The notes under the pieces: generated by a model
What the model was told of the DNA's origin: nothing
What the model saw: the letters and a program-made list of their open reading frames with translations, nothing else
Databases searched by the model: none
Translations under genes and position numbers: made by a program
Origin: Mangrovivirga halotolerans
GTDB lineage: Bacteria > Bacteroidota > Bacteroidia > Cytophagales > Cyclobacteriaceae
DNA length: 64,000 bases
Direction of reading: 5' to 3'
Assembly: GCF_026241165.1 (NCBI RefSeq)
Contig: NZ_JAPFQN010000005.1
Coordinates: forward strand, 186,001 to 250,000
Part shown: piece by piece, positions 17,967-26,781 of the stretch
Layout of the letters: every line of letters starts with the position of its first letter
Numbering within the stretch: position 1 is the first letter of the stretch

Positions 17967-18734
17967 ATGATGAAATATACGAGATTTTTTATATTCCTAA
18001 TACTTTTTGCACTATGTGCCTGTGAAGAAAATTATAATTTCTATGAAGGCCCATCAATTGCACATTTTGCTCAACCAGAATATGACTATTATGTGAATGC
18101 CCAGGAGGACCCATATCTTCTCCCTGTGTATCTTACTAAAGTTAGCTCCGTTGATAAATCCTACACAGTTGAACTAGATTTAGAAAACACAAATGCTGAT
18201 CCTGATACGGATTTTAGTTTTGATCCACAGGTTAATATACCCGCAGGAGAATTAAAAGGATATGTTAGTGTCATAGGAAATTTTGATAGCCTGATCTCTT
18301 TTACTACAAAAAAGGTTGCGTTCAAATTAACTAGTGAAGAAGGTAAAAGTGCATTTAGAAATTCAACATCCTTAAATCTTCATAAGTTTTGTGAATATTC
18401 TCTTAATGACCTATCCGGAAATTATAGCTTTAAACTTTCTCAAAACTCAGCTCCCTATCAGGTTAGCTTAACTCCTGGTATAAATCAATTAATAGCTAAA
18501 GATTTATACGCTCCGGGATACGATATAAGAATTTATATTACCATGATTGATCAGGTAACATATGAAGTAAGTATTCCAAAGCAATTAGCATTGGAAGATA
18601 ATTCCGGTGAAATCTACGTGAAAGGATCCGGAAGCTTGAATACTTGTGGAAAAATATTAACAACACAGGTGTTTACTGATAGTGAAAACAATGAAATTCA
18701 GACAACTCTATCAGAATTTATTAAAATCCAGTAA
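17967..18734 (+). CDS. Surface lipoprotein, third gene of the SusCD operon
   Basis: With the ATG at 17967 the product has 255 residues and a clean lipoprotein signal (FFIFLILFALCAC). An upstream in-frame start at 17832 would lie inside susD and bury the signal peptide, so I reject it. The mature part is beta-rich, with VYLTKVSSVDKSYTVELDLE and VNIPAGELKGYVSV reminding of Calx-beta/DUF1735/DUF4843-type domains often found in the lipoprotein after SusD. It starts 7 bases after the susD stop. It is probably a surface accessory that binds substrate, but no catalytic motif is visible. Confidence 0.8.
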   Translation: MMKYTRFFIFLILFALCACEENYNFYEGPSIAHFAQPEYDYYVNAQEDPYLLPVYLTKVSSVDKSYTVELDLENTNADPDTDFSFDPQVNIPAGELKGYVSVIGNFDSLISFTTKKVAFKLTSEEGKSAFRNSTSLNLHKFCEYSLNDLSGNYSFKLSQNSAPYQVSLTPGINQLIAKDLYAPGYDIRIYITMIDQVTYEVSIPKQLALEDNSGEIYVKGSGSLNTCGKILTTQVFTDSENNEIQTTLSEFIKIQ

Positions 18735-18768
18735 TACCAAAAGTTAAAATCTAACTTAAATGTTAATC

Positions 18769-18799
18769 AAGGGCTAACTTATTTATATAGTTAGCCCTT
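18769..18799 (+). terminator. Terminator of the SusCD operon
   Basis: Perfect 11-bp stem AAGGGCTAACT / AGTTAGCCCTT around a 9-base loop, 35 bases after the lipoprotein stop, followed by a T-rich tract. Confidence 0.85.
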
Positions 18800-19003
18800 C
18801 TTGTTTTATAATGATTTATCCCTTTCTAATAATGAATACTAAAACTTTATGTTTATAACAAAAACAATTTAATTAATTAGGAGTTTTTAAAGAATAAATA
18901 TTAAAATATACATGTTTGAATTAAAAAAATTCATATATTTAATATAGAGGTCTTTTAGCTTATGGACTGATTTTCACTACACATTCAACAAAATTAATTA
19001 GTT

Positions 19004-19468
19004 ATGAAAAAAGTTTTATTTGTATTTGCCTTCATATTCGGAACAGTTTTCATTGGTCAAAGCCAGGAACTTGGTGTGCGTTTTGGAGGTAGAGGTTCAG
19101 GCAACGAAGGTAGCGCTGCAGTAGATGTAGTATTTGCCACCGGAAAATTCAATAGAATCCATGCGAATCTTTCATTTGGAAATGATGGAGTAGGTATTGA
19201 TGCACTATGGGATTTAATCTACAGAAAACTAGGAGGTGAGGCATTCATGTGGTATGTAGGTGTGGGTCCTTACACTGTTTTTGGTGATGATTTCGAACTC
19301 GGTGGAGCAGGTGAGATCGGTCTGGAATACAGATTTAATATCCCTATAGCCATAGGGGTCGATTGGAGACCTTATTTTGAGTTAATCGATGATACGGATT
19401 TTAACGCCGGGGGATTTGGTGTGAATATAAGGTATGTGTTTGGAGGTGAAGGGGGAAGAAACAGATAA
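19004..19468 (+). CDS. Small outer-membrane beta-barrel protein, unknown function
   Basis: 154 residues with signal peptide (MKKVLFVFAFIFGTVFIGQSQ) and a Gly-rich mature part in alternating strands: LGVRFGGRGSG, IHANLSFGNDG, WYVGVGPYTVFG, GGAGEIGLEYRF, GGFGVNIRYVFGG. This looks like a small 8-strand-type barrel, without the conserved features of a named porin family. The last strand lies just before a charged tail (GGEGGRNR). Monocistronic, with a hairpin terminator behind it. Function unknown. Confidence 0.7.
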   Translation: MKKVLFVFAFIFGTVFIGQSQELGVRFGGRGSGNEGSAAVDVVFATGKFNRIHANLSFGNDGVGIDALWDLIYRKLGGEAFMWYVGVGPYTVFGDDFELGGAGEIGLEYRFNIPIAIGVDWRPYFELIDDTDFNAGGFGVNIRYVFGGEGGRNR

Positions 19469-19494
19469 AAAAATTAACTACCACCACTATACAT

Positions 19495-19524
19495 AAAAGC
19501 ATGAACAAATCAGTTCATGCTTTT
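19495..19524. terminator. Bidirectional terminator between convergent genes
   Basis: 12-bp perfect stem AAAAGCATGAAC / GTTCATGCTTTT with a 6-base loop, flanked by A and T runs. It sits between the barrel gene (plus) and the DUF3307 gene (minus, stop at 19528). Confidence 0.9.
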
Positions 19525-19527
19525 TAA

Positions 19528-20244
19528 TTATATAATATTGACAAAATAATTATAAAACAGACCACCAATAAAAGCCAATCCAAAGCTAATAAGAGTCCCT
19601 ATCAAGACGTACTCTGTAAGTTTTCGGCTTCTGGCCTCCTTTAAATCTCCAAATCTCAGAATGGATTTAGCCGCTATTAAAAAACCAACACCTTCCCAGT
19701 GATTAGTGACCACAAAAATAAAAACAAATAATCTCTCAAGTATTCCGATTATTTTACCAGCATTACTCAAAGATTTATTTGGATCTGAATTTGCCTCAGG
19801 AGTAAAAGGTTTTATTAATTCTTTTACAATAACACCACTAACATTTGAAATAAATAAAATTACAACGATCAGTAATAAAGCAGAATTTAAATCAATATCA
19901 TTAAAATTTAATACTTTAGGATTTACATAATAAGCTAATAGAACTATCACGATGATATGTAAAAGCTGATCAATAATAAACAGGAGGGGAGATTTAAAAT
20001 ATTTACTTGAATAAATTTTCCCAAGATCAATCAAATAATGACTAATCATTACTAATATGGGTATCCACCAATAAAAAGGATCTATAAATAAAACTACAGA
20101 TGCTAAAACACCATGAATTAGAATGTGTATGTATAGCCTGGATGAGAATATCTTCTCTTTTAATTTATGGATTGTCCATGATTTTGGTTGTAACAAAAAA
20201 TCACCCATAAAATGAGAGGTTAGTAACCACAAAAATAAAGTCAT
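19528..20244 (-). CDS. DUF3307 membrane protein paired with SatD-like gene
   Basis: 238 residues with about six membrane helices. The start MTLFLWLLTSHFMGDFLLQP and the following HILIHGVLA and VMISHYLIDLGK runs are the hallmark of DUF3307: conserved His/Asp pairs inside or at the edge of membrane helices. No activity is established for this family. Its ATG overlaps the last base of the SatD-like gene's stop, so the two are translationally coupled and very likely work together. The polar His/Asp residues could bind metal or carry protons, but that is speculation. Confidence 0.85.
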   Translation of the reverse strand: MTLFLWLLTSHFMGDFLLQPKSWTIHKLKEKIFSSRLYIHILIHGVLASVVLFIDPFYWWIPILVMISHYLIDLGKIYSSKYFKSPLLFIIDQLLHIIVIVLLAYYVNPKVLNFNDIDLNSALLLIVVILFISNVSGVIVKELIKPFTPEANSDPNKSLSNAGKIIGILERLFVFIFVVTNHWEGVGFLIAAKSILRFGDLKEARSRKLTEYVLIGTLISFGLAFIGGLFYNYFVNII

Positions 20245-20855
20245 TAATTCTTAAGTTTTTGGTTGAAGTATTTTCTATAATATTGATCCAGTTTAATAAT
20301 TTGATCGTAACCTGCCCTGGTTAGTCGTTCGCTAATCCGGCCCTGACTAATTTGTAGTTTTTCAGCTAATTGCTTCTGAGTTTCAACTTGATTTGATAAA
20401 AAATAATAAACAGCCTCTGCACTATTTTGTGACCACCTGTCAATAGTAAGCAAACCAAGCTCAATCATAAGGTTAATTGTATCATCAAATTCCTTATTCC
20501 CAGATCTGATTGCTAATGTTTCATTCTTTAACTCATCAAGCAACCTTCCGGAATAAACAAATGCTTCTCCGTTAGATTCTGATATAGATTCTCCTGAATA
20601 TTCTTTTTCACCAATTCCAAGTGCCATTCTAACATTAATGTCTGCCTTAAAAATTAATAAGGATTTTAATATTAACATTGTTGAAAGTCCTTCTTCAGGA
20701 TCCACCTCTAATTGAAAACTGTCTCCACTATAAATATCCCAACTGTTTTTAGAAATGCTCAAATTGGATAGCTGAGATTTCAAAACATCAAGCCACTTTG
20801 GATTTGATAAATCTCTTTCTGATCTTATTATATCACCTGTAATTATCCCTGTCAT
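20244..20855 (-). CDS. SatD-like protein with C-terminal helix-turn-helix
   Basis: With the ATG at 20855 the product has 203 residues and begins MTGIITGDIIRSERD, the expected SatD-type start (GDIIxS). The N-terminal part contains SGDSFQLEV and INVRMALGIGE, reminiscent of a nucleotide-cyclase-like fold, and the C-terminal part QKQLAEKLQISQGRISERLTRAG is a clear helix-turn-helix. An ATG further upstream at 20894 would run through one of the operator-like repeats, so I prefer 20855. It precedes and overlaps a DUF3307 membrane gene. The family is known from the sat operon of Streptococcus mutans, but its biochemical role is not established. It may bind the three repeats just upstream and regulate itself. 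Confidence 0.8.
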   Translation of the reverse strand: MTGIITGDIIRSERDLSNPKWLDVLKSQLSNLSISKNSWDIYSGDSFQLEVDPEEGLSTMLILKSLLIFKADINVRMALGIGEKEYSGESISESNGEAFVYSGRLLDELKNETLAIRSGNKEFDDTINLMIELGLLTIDRWSQNSAEAVYYFLSNQVETQKQLAEKLQISQGRISERLTRAGYDQIIKLDQYYRKYFNQKLKN

Positions 20856-20870
20856 ATTCTTTATAAAAAT

Positions 20871-20944
20871 ATCTGTTTTAAAGCATATATCCAAATAAAT
20901 CTGTTATTAAACAGATATTCATAGTTATCTGCCTAAATGCAGAT
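20871..20944 (-). promoter_or_regulatory. Three operator-like dyads with 28-bp period before the SatD-like gene
   Basis: Three 18-bp sites start at 20871, 20899 and 20927, exactly 28 bp apart. The middle one is ATCTGTTATTAAACAGAT with perfect 7-bp arms; the third is ATCTGCCTAAATGCAGAT with perfect 6-bp arms; the first keeps the ATCTGTT arm and matches 5 of 7 bases in the other arm. They fill the gap between the fkbM stop (20946) and the SatD-like ATG (20855). The DNA-binding partner is unknown; the HTH protein encoded next door is the obvious candidate. Confidence 0.6.
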
Positions 20945-20945
20945 A

Positions 20946-21722
20946 TTATCTTGATAAGGTAACTATATCAGGCCTTAGACGGGTTTTTACCAGGTGGAAA
21001 CCTTCCTTTATTAATAGTTTAATTAAGTCATCTTTGCCGATACCTGTGTTTTGATGAAATTCAAGAATTATCTTATTAATTAAATCTATTTTACCACTAT
21101 TTATTAATTCATTGATAACCATATTCTCAGATCCTTCAATATCGATTTTTAACAGGTCTACTGCTTTTTCTCCTATAAAATCCGATAATCTGACGGCATT
21201 AACTATTATCTGTTTATTCTTTGTATTTTCTCTAACTAAACTAGCATTCAAAAAAGGATTACTCTCAGGAATATATAAAGTGACATCTCCTGATTTAAAA
21301 CTTAGGGCAGCATTAACAGGGGTAATATTATAAAGTTTGTTAACTATAATATTCTGATTCAAAAAAGTAAATAAATCCGGATTGGCTTCAAAACAGAGAA
21401 TTTCACTATCTGGATAAATTGATTTGAAGTATAAAGTAGCTATTCCAATATTGGCACCACAATCAATAATAAATGGATCCTTTGTATCAAATTCGAAAAA
21501 ATATGTTTTCTCTAAGAAAATCTCGTTTATCAAATTTATTACCAATGGAACATCAGGTGTCTGAATGTTGAAATTTTTATAGTATAGTGTAAGATCACGA
21601 CAAGTCTTCCTATTTTTCCAGGAGTAATAATAAAGGCGAGACAGATCATAAAAATCAGAAACCATGTTACCAGTCTTTGAATTTATGGATCTGTAAATTA
21701 TTTCTTTCAATGATCTAATCAT
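20946..21722 (-). CDS. FkbM-family SAM-dependent methyltransferase
   Basis: 258 residues, Rossmann-type methyltransferase. SAM-binding motif I is FIIDCGANIGIATLYF (about residues 83-98), followed by ILCFEANPDLF, and the FkbM-type post-motif DLLKIDIEGSE with its conserved Asp/Glu. The N-terminal 80 residues are helical and less conserved. FkbM enzymes O-methylate sugars and polyketides; the substrate here is unknown because no glycosyltransferase or polysaccharide genes are nearby. It is upstream of, and on the same strand as, the SatD-like gene, but the operator-like region between them suggests separate transcription. Confidence 0.88.
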   Translation of the reverse strand: MIRSLKEIIYRSINSKTGNMVSDFYDLSRLYYYSWKNRKTCRDLTLYYKNFNIQTPDVPLVINLINEIFLEKTYFFEFDTKDPFIIDCGANIGIATLYFKSIYPDSEILCFEANPDLFTFLNQNIIVNKLYNITPVNAALSFKSGDVTLYIPESNPFLNASLVRENTKNKQIIVNAVRLSDFIGEKAVDLLKIDIEGSENMVINELINSGKIDLINKIILEFHQNTGIGKDDLIKLLIKEGFHLVKTRLRPDIVTLSR

Positions 21723-21831
21723 AATGCATTTAATAGCAATTATATTAAGAATACTTAATATTCAAAATATATTATACTCTACAATATTATATTACTTTAC
21801 CGTCTTTCCCTAATAATTAATAACTTGCAAT

Positions 21832-22164
21832 ATGTCTGAATTAGCAAAAAAAGATCTTCGTGACCTCTCTAAATTACTGAGAAAAGATTTGGCAATGGAT
21901 GCCTCTCAGATCAATTTAAAGAAACAATATAGTCTGGAGAAACTTCATGATATTCTTTCGGAACAAATAGAGCGATTGCTGGATGAAGATCCTGCCTACC
22001 TTGTTAATTTACTCTATCGTATAGATGTTCCTGAAATCAAATTCAAAAGAGCCCTTGAGGCTCCGGGAATGATGGCTAAGTCTGAACAACTAGCATCTAT
22101 GGTAATAGAGCGTGAACTCAAAAAAATTGAAACACGGAAAAGATTTTCACACCTGGCTGAATAA
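21832..22164 (+). CDS. Small conserved-looking helical protein, unknown function
   Basis: A 110-residue soluble protein, nearly all helix by composition (SELAKKDLRDLSKLLRKDL, DILSEQIERLLDEDP, MMAKSEQLASMVIERELKK), rich in Lys, Leu and Glu, with no signal peptide, cysteines or metal motifs. It lies 63 bases before hemN on the same strand and may share its transcript. I do not recognise a named family. Normal codon use and a clear ATG make it a credible gene. Confidence 0.65.
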   Translation: MSELAKKDLRDLSKLLRKDLAMDASQINLKKQYSLEKLHDILSEQIERLLDEDPAYLVNLLYRIDVPEIKFKRALEAPGMMAKSEQLASMVIERELKKIETRKRFSHLAE

Positions 22165-22227
22165 AAATCAGTTTTATTTCTGACAAACCTCAGTATAACA
22201 ATTTGAAGGTCTGCATAAGTTTGCTTC

Positions 22228-23607
22228 ATGTTAAATCACGCGAGGGTAAACAAGAAGCTGACAAGGAAATATAATGTAGCCGGACCAAGGTATACATCTT
22301 ATCCAACTGTGCCTTATTGGAGTGAGAAAATATTTAGCTCTTCAGAATATATTCAAAGGTTAAAAAAACAATATATTAGCTCAAATAAGCTAGGAAACGC
22401 TATATACATGCACCTGCCGTTTTGCGAATCCTTATGTACATTTTGTGGATGTAATAAGCGAATCACTAAAAATCATAGTGTTGAGATGCCATATCTCAAT
22501 GCGATGATGAAGGAATGGGAGATGTATTTAAACATTCTTGGAGACAAACCCAGGATCAACGCGTTACATTTGGGAGGGGGAACTCCAACTTTTTTCTCTC
22601 CAGCCAATTTAAAAGATTTCCTGTCAGCATGGCTCAAATCCGTTGAGATTTCCGAAAATCCCGAATTCAGTTTTGAAGGTCATCCGAACAATACATCTAA
22701 AGACCATTTACAGGTCTTATATGATCTTGGATTTCGAAGAGTAAGCTATGGAGTTCAGGATCTGGATTTAACTGTTCAGGATGCTATAAATCGCATTCAA
22801 CCTTTTAAAAATGTAGTAAATGCCATTGAGAATGCCAGAAATATCGGGTATACATCAGTAAATGTTGACCTTGTCTATGGATTACCATTTCAAAAGCTGG
22901 AACACGTTGAAGAAACTATTTTAAAAATATCAGAACTTAAGCCGGATAGAATCGCATTTTATAGTTACGCTCATGTCCCATGGATCAAGGGTAATGGACA
23001 AAGGAAGTTTAGCGAAAATGATTTGCCAGAGCCTGAAATTAAAAGGGAGATGTATGAATATGGTAAAGAGCTTTTACTTGAAAATGGATATGTAGAGATA
23101 GGAATGGATCATTTTGCCCTTCCTGATGATGAATTGGCTACAGCCCTGAATAATGAAACTCTCTTCAGAAATTTCATGGGTTATACGGTTAATAAAAGTA
23201 AAAACATGATCGGCTTAGGAGTATCATCAATTAGTGATTGTTGGACCGGTTTTGCACAAAATGAAAAGTCTCTGGAAAAATATTACGAGCGGATTGAAAA
23301 TAATGAATTACCTATAATGAGGGGGCATTTATTAACCTCTGAAGATCTTATTATTCGCAAGATAATTCTGGATATAATGTGCCATTTTAACCATTCGTGG
23401 GTTGAAGAAGATTTTGTAACTATTCAATTTTCTTTGATGCTAAATAGATTAAAACCTTTAGTAGATGATAAATTGATTGAAATTTCAGAAGTGGGAATTA
23501 AGGTAACTGAAAAAGGAAGACCATTTGTAAGAAATGTTTGTATGGCATTTGATTTACGCCTATTGAGGAAACAACCTAAAGTATCCTTGTTTTCTTCTAC
23601 TATATAA
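22228..23607 (+). CDS. hemN: Oxygen-independent coproporphyrinogen III oxidase HemN
   Basis: Radical-SAM enzyme that decarboxylates coproporphyrinogen III to protoporphyrinogen IX in heme synthesis without O2. 459 residues, the HemN length. The iron-sulfur motif is PFCESLCTFCGC with C66, C70 and C73 (CX3CX2C) and the HemN-type extra C75. It also has the N-terminal KYNVAGPRYTSYPTVPYW signature that separates true HemN from HemW, and the GGGTPTFF motif. Terminated by a strong hairpin. Presence of HemN suggests the host can make heme at low oxygen. Confidence 0.95.
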   Translation: MLNHARVNKKLTRKYNVAGPRYTSYPTVPYWSEKIFSSSEYIQRLKKQYISSNKLGNAIYMHLPFCESLCTFCGCNKRITKNHSVEMPYLNAMMKEWEMYLNILGDKPRINALHLGGGTPTFFSPANLKDFLSAWLKSVEISENPEFSFEGHPNNTSKDHLQVLYDLGFRRVSYGVQDLDLTVQDAINRIQPFKNVVNAIENARNIGYTSVNVDLVYGLPFQKLEHVEETILKISELKPDRIAFYSYAHVPWIKGNGQRKFSENDLPEPEIKREMYEYGKELLLENGYVEIGMDHFALPDDELATALNNETLFRNFMGYTVNKSKNMIGLGVSSISDCWTGFAQNEKSLEKYYERIENNELPIMRGHLLTSEDLIIRKIILDIMCHFNHSWVEEDFVTIQFSLMLNRLKPLVDDKLIEISEVGIKVTEKGRPFVRNVCMAFDLRLLRKQPKVSLFSSTI

Positions 23608-23636
23608 TTTTAATACCTCATACAGTTTAATTATAC

Positions 23637-23668
23637 AAATCGGCGGGCCTGTAAAATCCCGCCGATTT
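23637..23668. terminator. Bidirectional terminator between hemN and the M16 peptidase gene
   Basis: 11-bp perfect GC-rich stem AAATCGGCGGG / CCCGCCGATTT with a 10-base loop, 29 bases after the hemN stop and 10 before the stop of the convergent peptidase gene. Confidence 0.88.
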
Positions 23669-23678
23669 CATTTTATAA

Positions 23679-26456
23679 TTAATTTTCAGTTTTAACGGTG
23701 GTTGAATCCGGTTTAACTGGATTTCCATCCTTGTCAAGCACCACAATCTCCTTAAATCCTATTTCAACTAATTCATCCATTACTTTTTCCTTATCACCGA
23801 CGATAAACCAGTTAATTTGATCCTTGTTAATAATTTTTCTGGCGAGTTGATTAACATCATCTACTTTAACTCCCTTAACTTTATCTCCATAAGTAGAATA
23901 ATAATCTTCAGGTAATCCATATACTACCTGATCGACTAAAGATGAAGCCACCGCACTATTAGTTTCCCATTGACCTGGCAATTGAAGTACAGTATTGTTT
24001 ATTACTTTGGCCAGCTCTTCATTTGTGACAGGTTTATCTCCTGAAATTCCTCCCATCTCTTTTCTGATTTCAGTTACCGATTCTGCGGTTTTATCAGTCT
24101 GAACCGGTGCATAAGAGATGAACGGTCTCTGACCTTTACTATCCTGGATAAACCCAAATGCTCCATAGGCCCAATGCTTATCTTCACGAAGATTCATATT
24201 TAATCTTGAAGTAAACTCCCCACCATAAACATCCATCATTGAATTGGCAGCAATCTCATCTATTTCTCCATAACCCGGGATCAACTTAGCCCCAAAAATC
24301 ACTGACTGCTGGGATTCAGGTCTGTCCATTAAGTATAAAACATCACTTTTTTCTACATTCACTTCGGTTAATGTTTTCTCAGGAATATCACCTTTTTTCC
24401 ACTGACTAAGATTTTCTTTCACAATGTCTTCTAACTCATCCATCGATATATCTCCAACCACAACCAGAGTTGCATTATTTGGCCTGATCCATTGATTATA
24501 AAAATTGATCATATCCTCCCTCTCAAGTTGATTAACAGTTTCTTCATAACCAGAACCTGTTAATGGCTGGTGATAAGCATGATTCTCAGGATAAAGGTAT
24601 TTAGGCACAACTCTTAAAGCCATTTGAACAGGTGTCGTTTTTTCTCTTTGTATTGACGCAATCTGTTGTTTTTTTAGTCGTTCCAATTCTTTTTCAGGAA
24701 ACGCAGGATTTAAAAGAACATCTGAAAATATCTTCATACTTTCTTCCAAAGTGGGTTTCAAAGTATTTAAGGTAACATAGGAGTTATCCAGATCACTATA
24801 TGCCCCAACAGAAGCTCCCAGTCTTTGTAATTTATCATTAATTTCGAGAGCACTCATATTCTTGGTTCCTTCATCCATCATGTTCATTGCTAATTTAGCT
24901 GTCCCCGGTGATGCAAACTGATCTGAAGCATATCCGGCATCAAGCACCATGTTTATTACCATAGTCGGAACACCTTCTCTTCTGGCCAATTTAATTTTCA
25001 GACCGTTCTTAAGCTCTCTGGTTTGTAGTTCAGGAAATTTAATTGCACTTACTTCAGTTACTTCAGGTAGGCCACTCCTGTCTGCTTCTTCTCCGGTGAC
25101 AGAGTATTCTGGAAATGGTTCGCAAATAATCGTATGACTTCCATTTCTTAGCCATTTAGCAGCAGTTTTCTGAATTTCCTCAACCGATGTCTCTTTTAAA
25201 TATTCTAACCACGTCTTATAGTACGATGGATCATTTCCATATACTTGATTTTGTGCTAAAATATCAGACTTTCCACCAAACCCGCCAATTCTTTCCAACC
25301 CCTTTAGGTAATCAGCAAAATAATCTGATTTTACACGGTGTAACTCATCTTGTGTAGGGCCATTTTTAATAAAGTCTTCTAATATTAACTCAATTTCTTT
25401 TTCAAGATCATAGATATTGACCCCTGGCTTGGCATTTGCCTGGATAATAAAATTCGAGACGAGTTCTTTCTCCCAGTTAAAAGCATAAGCTCCTGTTGCT
25501 ATTTGTTTATCGTAAATTAAATTTTTATACAACCGGCTATTTTTACCAGAAGAAAGAATCATAGCAGCCAGTTCTAAATGAGCAGATTCTTTTGAACCCC
25601 ATGGAGGAGTATTCCATGCTTTCACAACCCTTGCTTCTGCAACTCTGTCTTGATAATATTCCCGGGTATCCGATTCTCTAATTGGAATATTTACTTGTGG
25701 AACAACCATAGTTGGACCTGCAGGGATATTCCCAAAATATTTTTTTACTTTTTCAAGGGCTACCTCCGGTGTAATATCACCTGCAACAACCAGAGTTGCA
25801 TTTGCAGCACCATAATATGATTTGAACCACTCTTGCACATCCTCCAAAGAAGCGGCATTGAGATCCTCCATCTCTCCAATAACTGTCCAGCTGTAGGGAT
25901 GTCCCTTTGGAAACATTGCTTTAACCAAAAGATCATATTGTTTACCATAAGGTTGGTTTTCTCCCTGTCTCTTTTCATTCTGAACAACACCTCTTTGCTC
26001 ATCAAGCTTATCCTGATCAATGGCACCCAGCAAATGTCCCATTCGATCTGATTCCAGCCATAGTACCTGATCTAAAGAGCCTTTAGGCACATTCTGAAAA
26101 TAGTTAGTCCTGTCATTGTTTGTGGTTCCGTTTAGATCAGTTCCGCCGATTCTTTCCAGCGCCTGAAAATAATCATCATTGAAATTTTCACTACCGTTAA
26201 ACATCAGGTGTTCAAATAAATGAGCAAAACCACTTTTACCTGGTTTTTCATTTTTACTTCCTACGTGATACCATACATTGACAGCTACTATTGGTGCTTT
26301 ATGATCCTCATGGACAATTAGGGTAAGACCGTTTTCCAATACAAACTTTTCATAATCAATAGAAATGTCATCGGGGGTAATCAATAACTCATCTTGAGCA
26401 TTAATACCATAAAAACCTCCAAGTATAAACAGAAGGGCGATTAATAATTTTTTCAT
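23679..26456 (-). CDS. Exported M16-family zinc metallopeptidase (two-domain pitrilysin type)
   Basis: 925 residues with a signal peptide (MKKLLIALLFILGGFYGINAQ). The first M16 half has the inverted zinc motif HLFEH (H79-H83, with catalytic E82) and the third zinc ligand in VVQNEKRQ (E161). The second half (from about residue 490, LKIKLARREGVPTMVINMVLDAG) keeps the M16 fold but has no HXXEH, as usual for the non-catalytic half of such clam-shell proteases. Likely periplasmic, degrading peptides. It is monocistronic with a long leader. Ends with a Lys/Thr-rich tail after the fold. Confidence 0.92.
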   Translation of the reverse strand: MKKLLIALLFILGGFYGINAQDELLITPDDISIDYEKFVLENGLTLIVHEDHKAPIVAVNVWYHVGSKNEKPGKSGFAHLFEHLMFNGSENFNDDYFQALERIGGTDLNGTTNNDRTNYFQNVPKGSLDQVLWLESDRMGHLLGAIDQDKLDEQRGVVQNEKRQGENQPYGKQYDLLVKAMFPKGHPYSWTVIGEMEDLNAASLEDVQEWFKSYYGAANATLVVAGDITPEVALEKVKKYFGNIPAGPTMVVPQVNIPIRESDTREYYQDRVAEARVVKAWNTPPWGSKESAHLELAAMILSSGKNSRLYKNLIYDKQIATGAYAFNWEKELVSNFIIQANAKPGVNIYDLEKEIELILEDFIKNGPTQDELHRVKSDYFADYLKGLERIGGFGGKSDILAQNQVYGNDPSYYKTWLEYLKETSVEEIQKTAAKWLRNGSHTIICEPFPEYSVTGEEADRSGLPEVTEVSAIKFPELQTRELKNGLKIKLARREGVPTMVINMVLDAGYASDQFASPGTAKLAMNMMDEGTKNMSALEINDKLQRLGASVGAYSDLDNSYVTLNTLKPTLEESMKIFSDVLLNPAFPEKELERLKKQQIASIQREKTTPVQMALRVVPKYLYPENHAYHQPLTGSGYEETVNQLEREDMINFYNQWIRPNNATLVVVGDISMDELEDIVKENLSQWKKGDIPEKTLTEVNVEKSDVLYLMDRPESQQSVIFGAKLIPGYGEIDEIAANSMMDVYGGEFTSRLNMNLREDKHWAYGAFGFIQDSKGQRPFISYAPVQTDKTAESVTEIRKEMGGISGDKPVTNEELAKVINNTVLQLPGQWETNSAVASSLVDQVVYGLPEDYYSTYGDKVKGVKVDDVNQLARKIINKDQINWFIVGDKEKVMDELVEIGFKEIVVLDKDGNPVKPDSTTVKTEN

Positions 26457-26781
26457 AGATTGGTTTTTTATATTTAATATATTAAAATATCTAAATTCCC
26501 CTTAATTCAATTATATAAAAGGGTAATATTTAATTTGTTAGGTGATAAAACTACCTTTGGAGGTAAATGATCAACAAAAGAATTAAATCAGCTATTTATT
26601 CATTTATTTACCTGAAAAATATTACTTAAATCTTTTGCAGAGACAAAAATAAATTATCAATAAATGTTAATTTAATAAACAATTATTATTAAATTAATAT
26701 ATAATAATCAGTTGACCTGATAGCTAAATCCCTCACAAGAAACATTTTACTATACTCATTTAATTTAATAACTATAAGCCG
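26457..26781. other. AT-rich divergent intergenic region
   Basis: 325 bases between the M16 peptidase (minus) and a small hypothetical gene (plus). I see no ORF, tRNA or convincing promoter. A 14-bp dyad TACCTTTGGAGGTA at 26552-26565 (5-bp arms) could be an operator or part of a promoter on the plus strand (it contains TACCTTTG), but no -33 element lies at the right distance. Confidence 0.4.

Noticed and set aside
22216-22223. TAAGTTTG as hemN promoter
   Set aside because: It lies 4 bases before the ATG and has no TTTG-like element 19-20 bases upstream; it would give a leaderless or truncated message.
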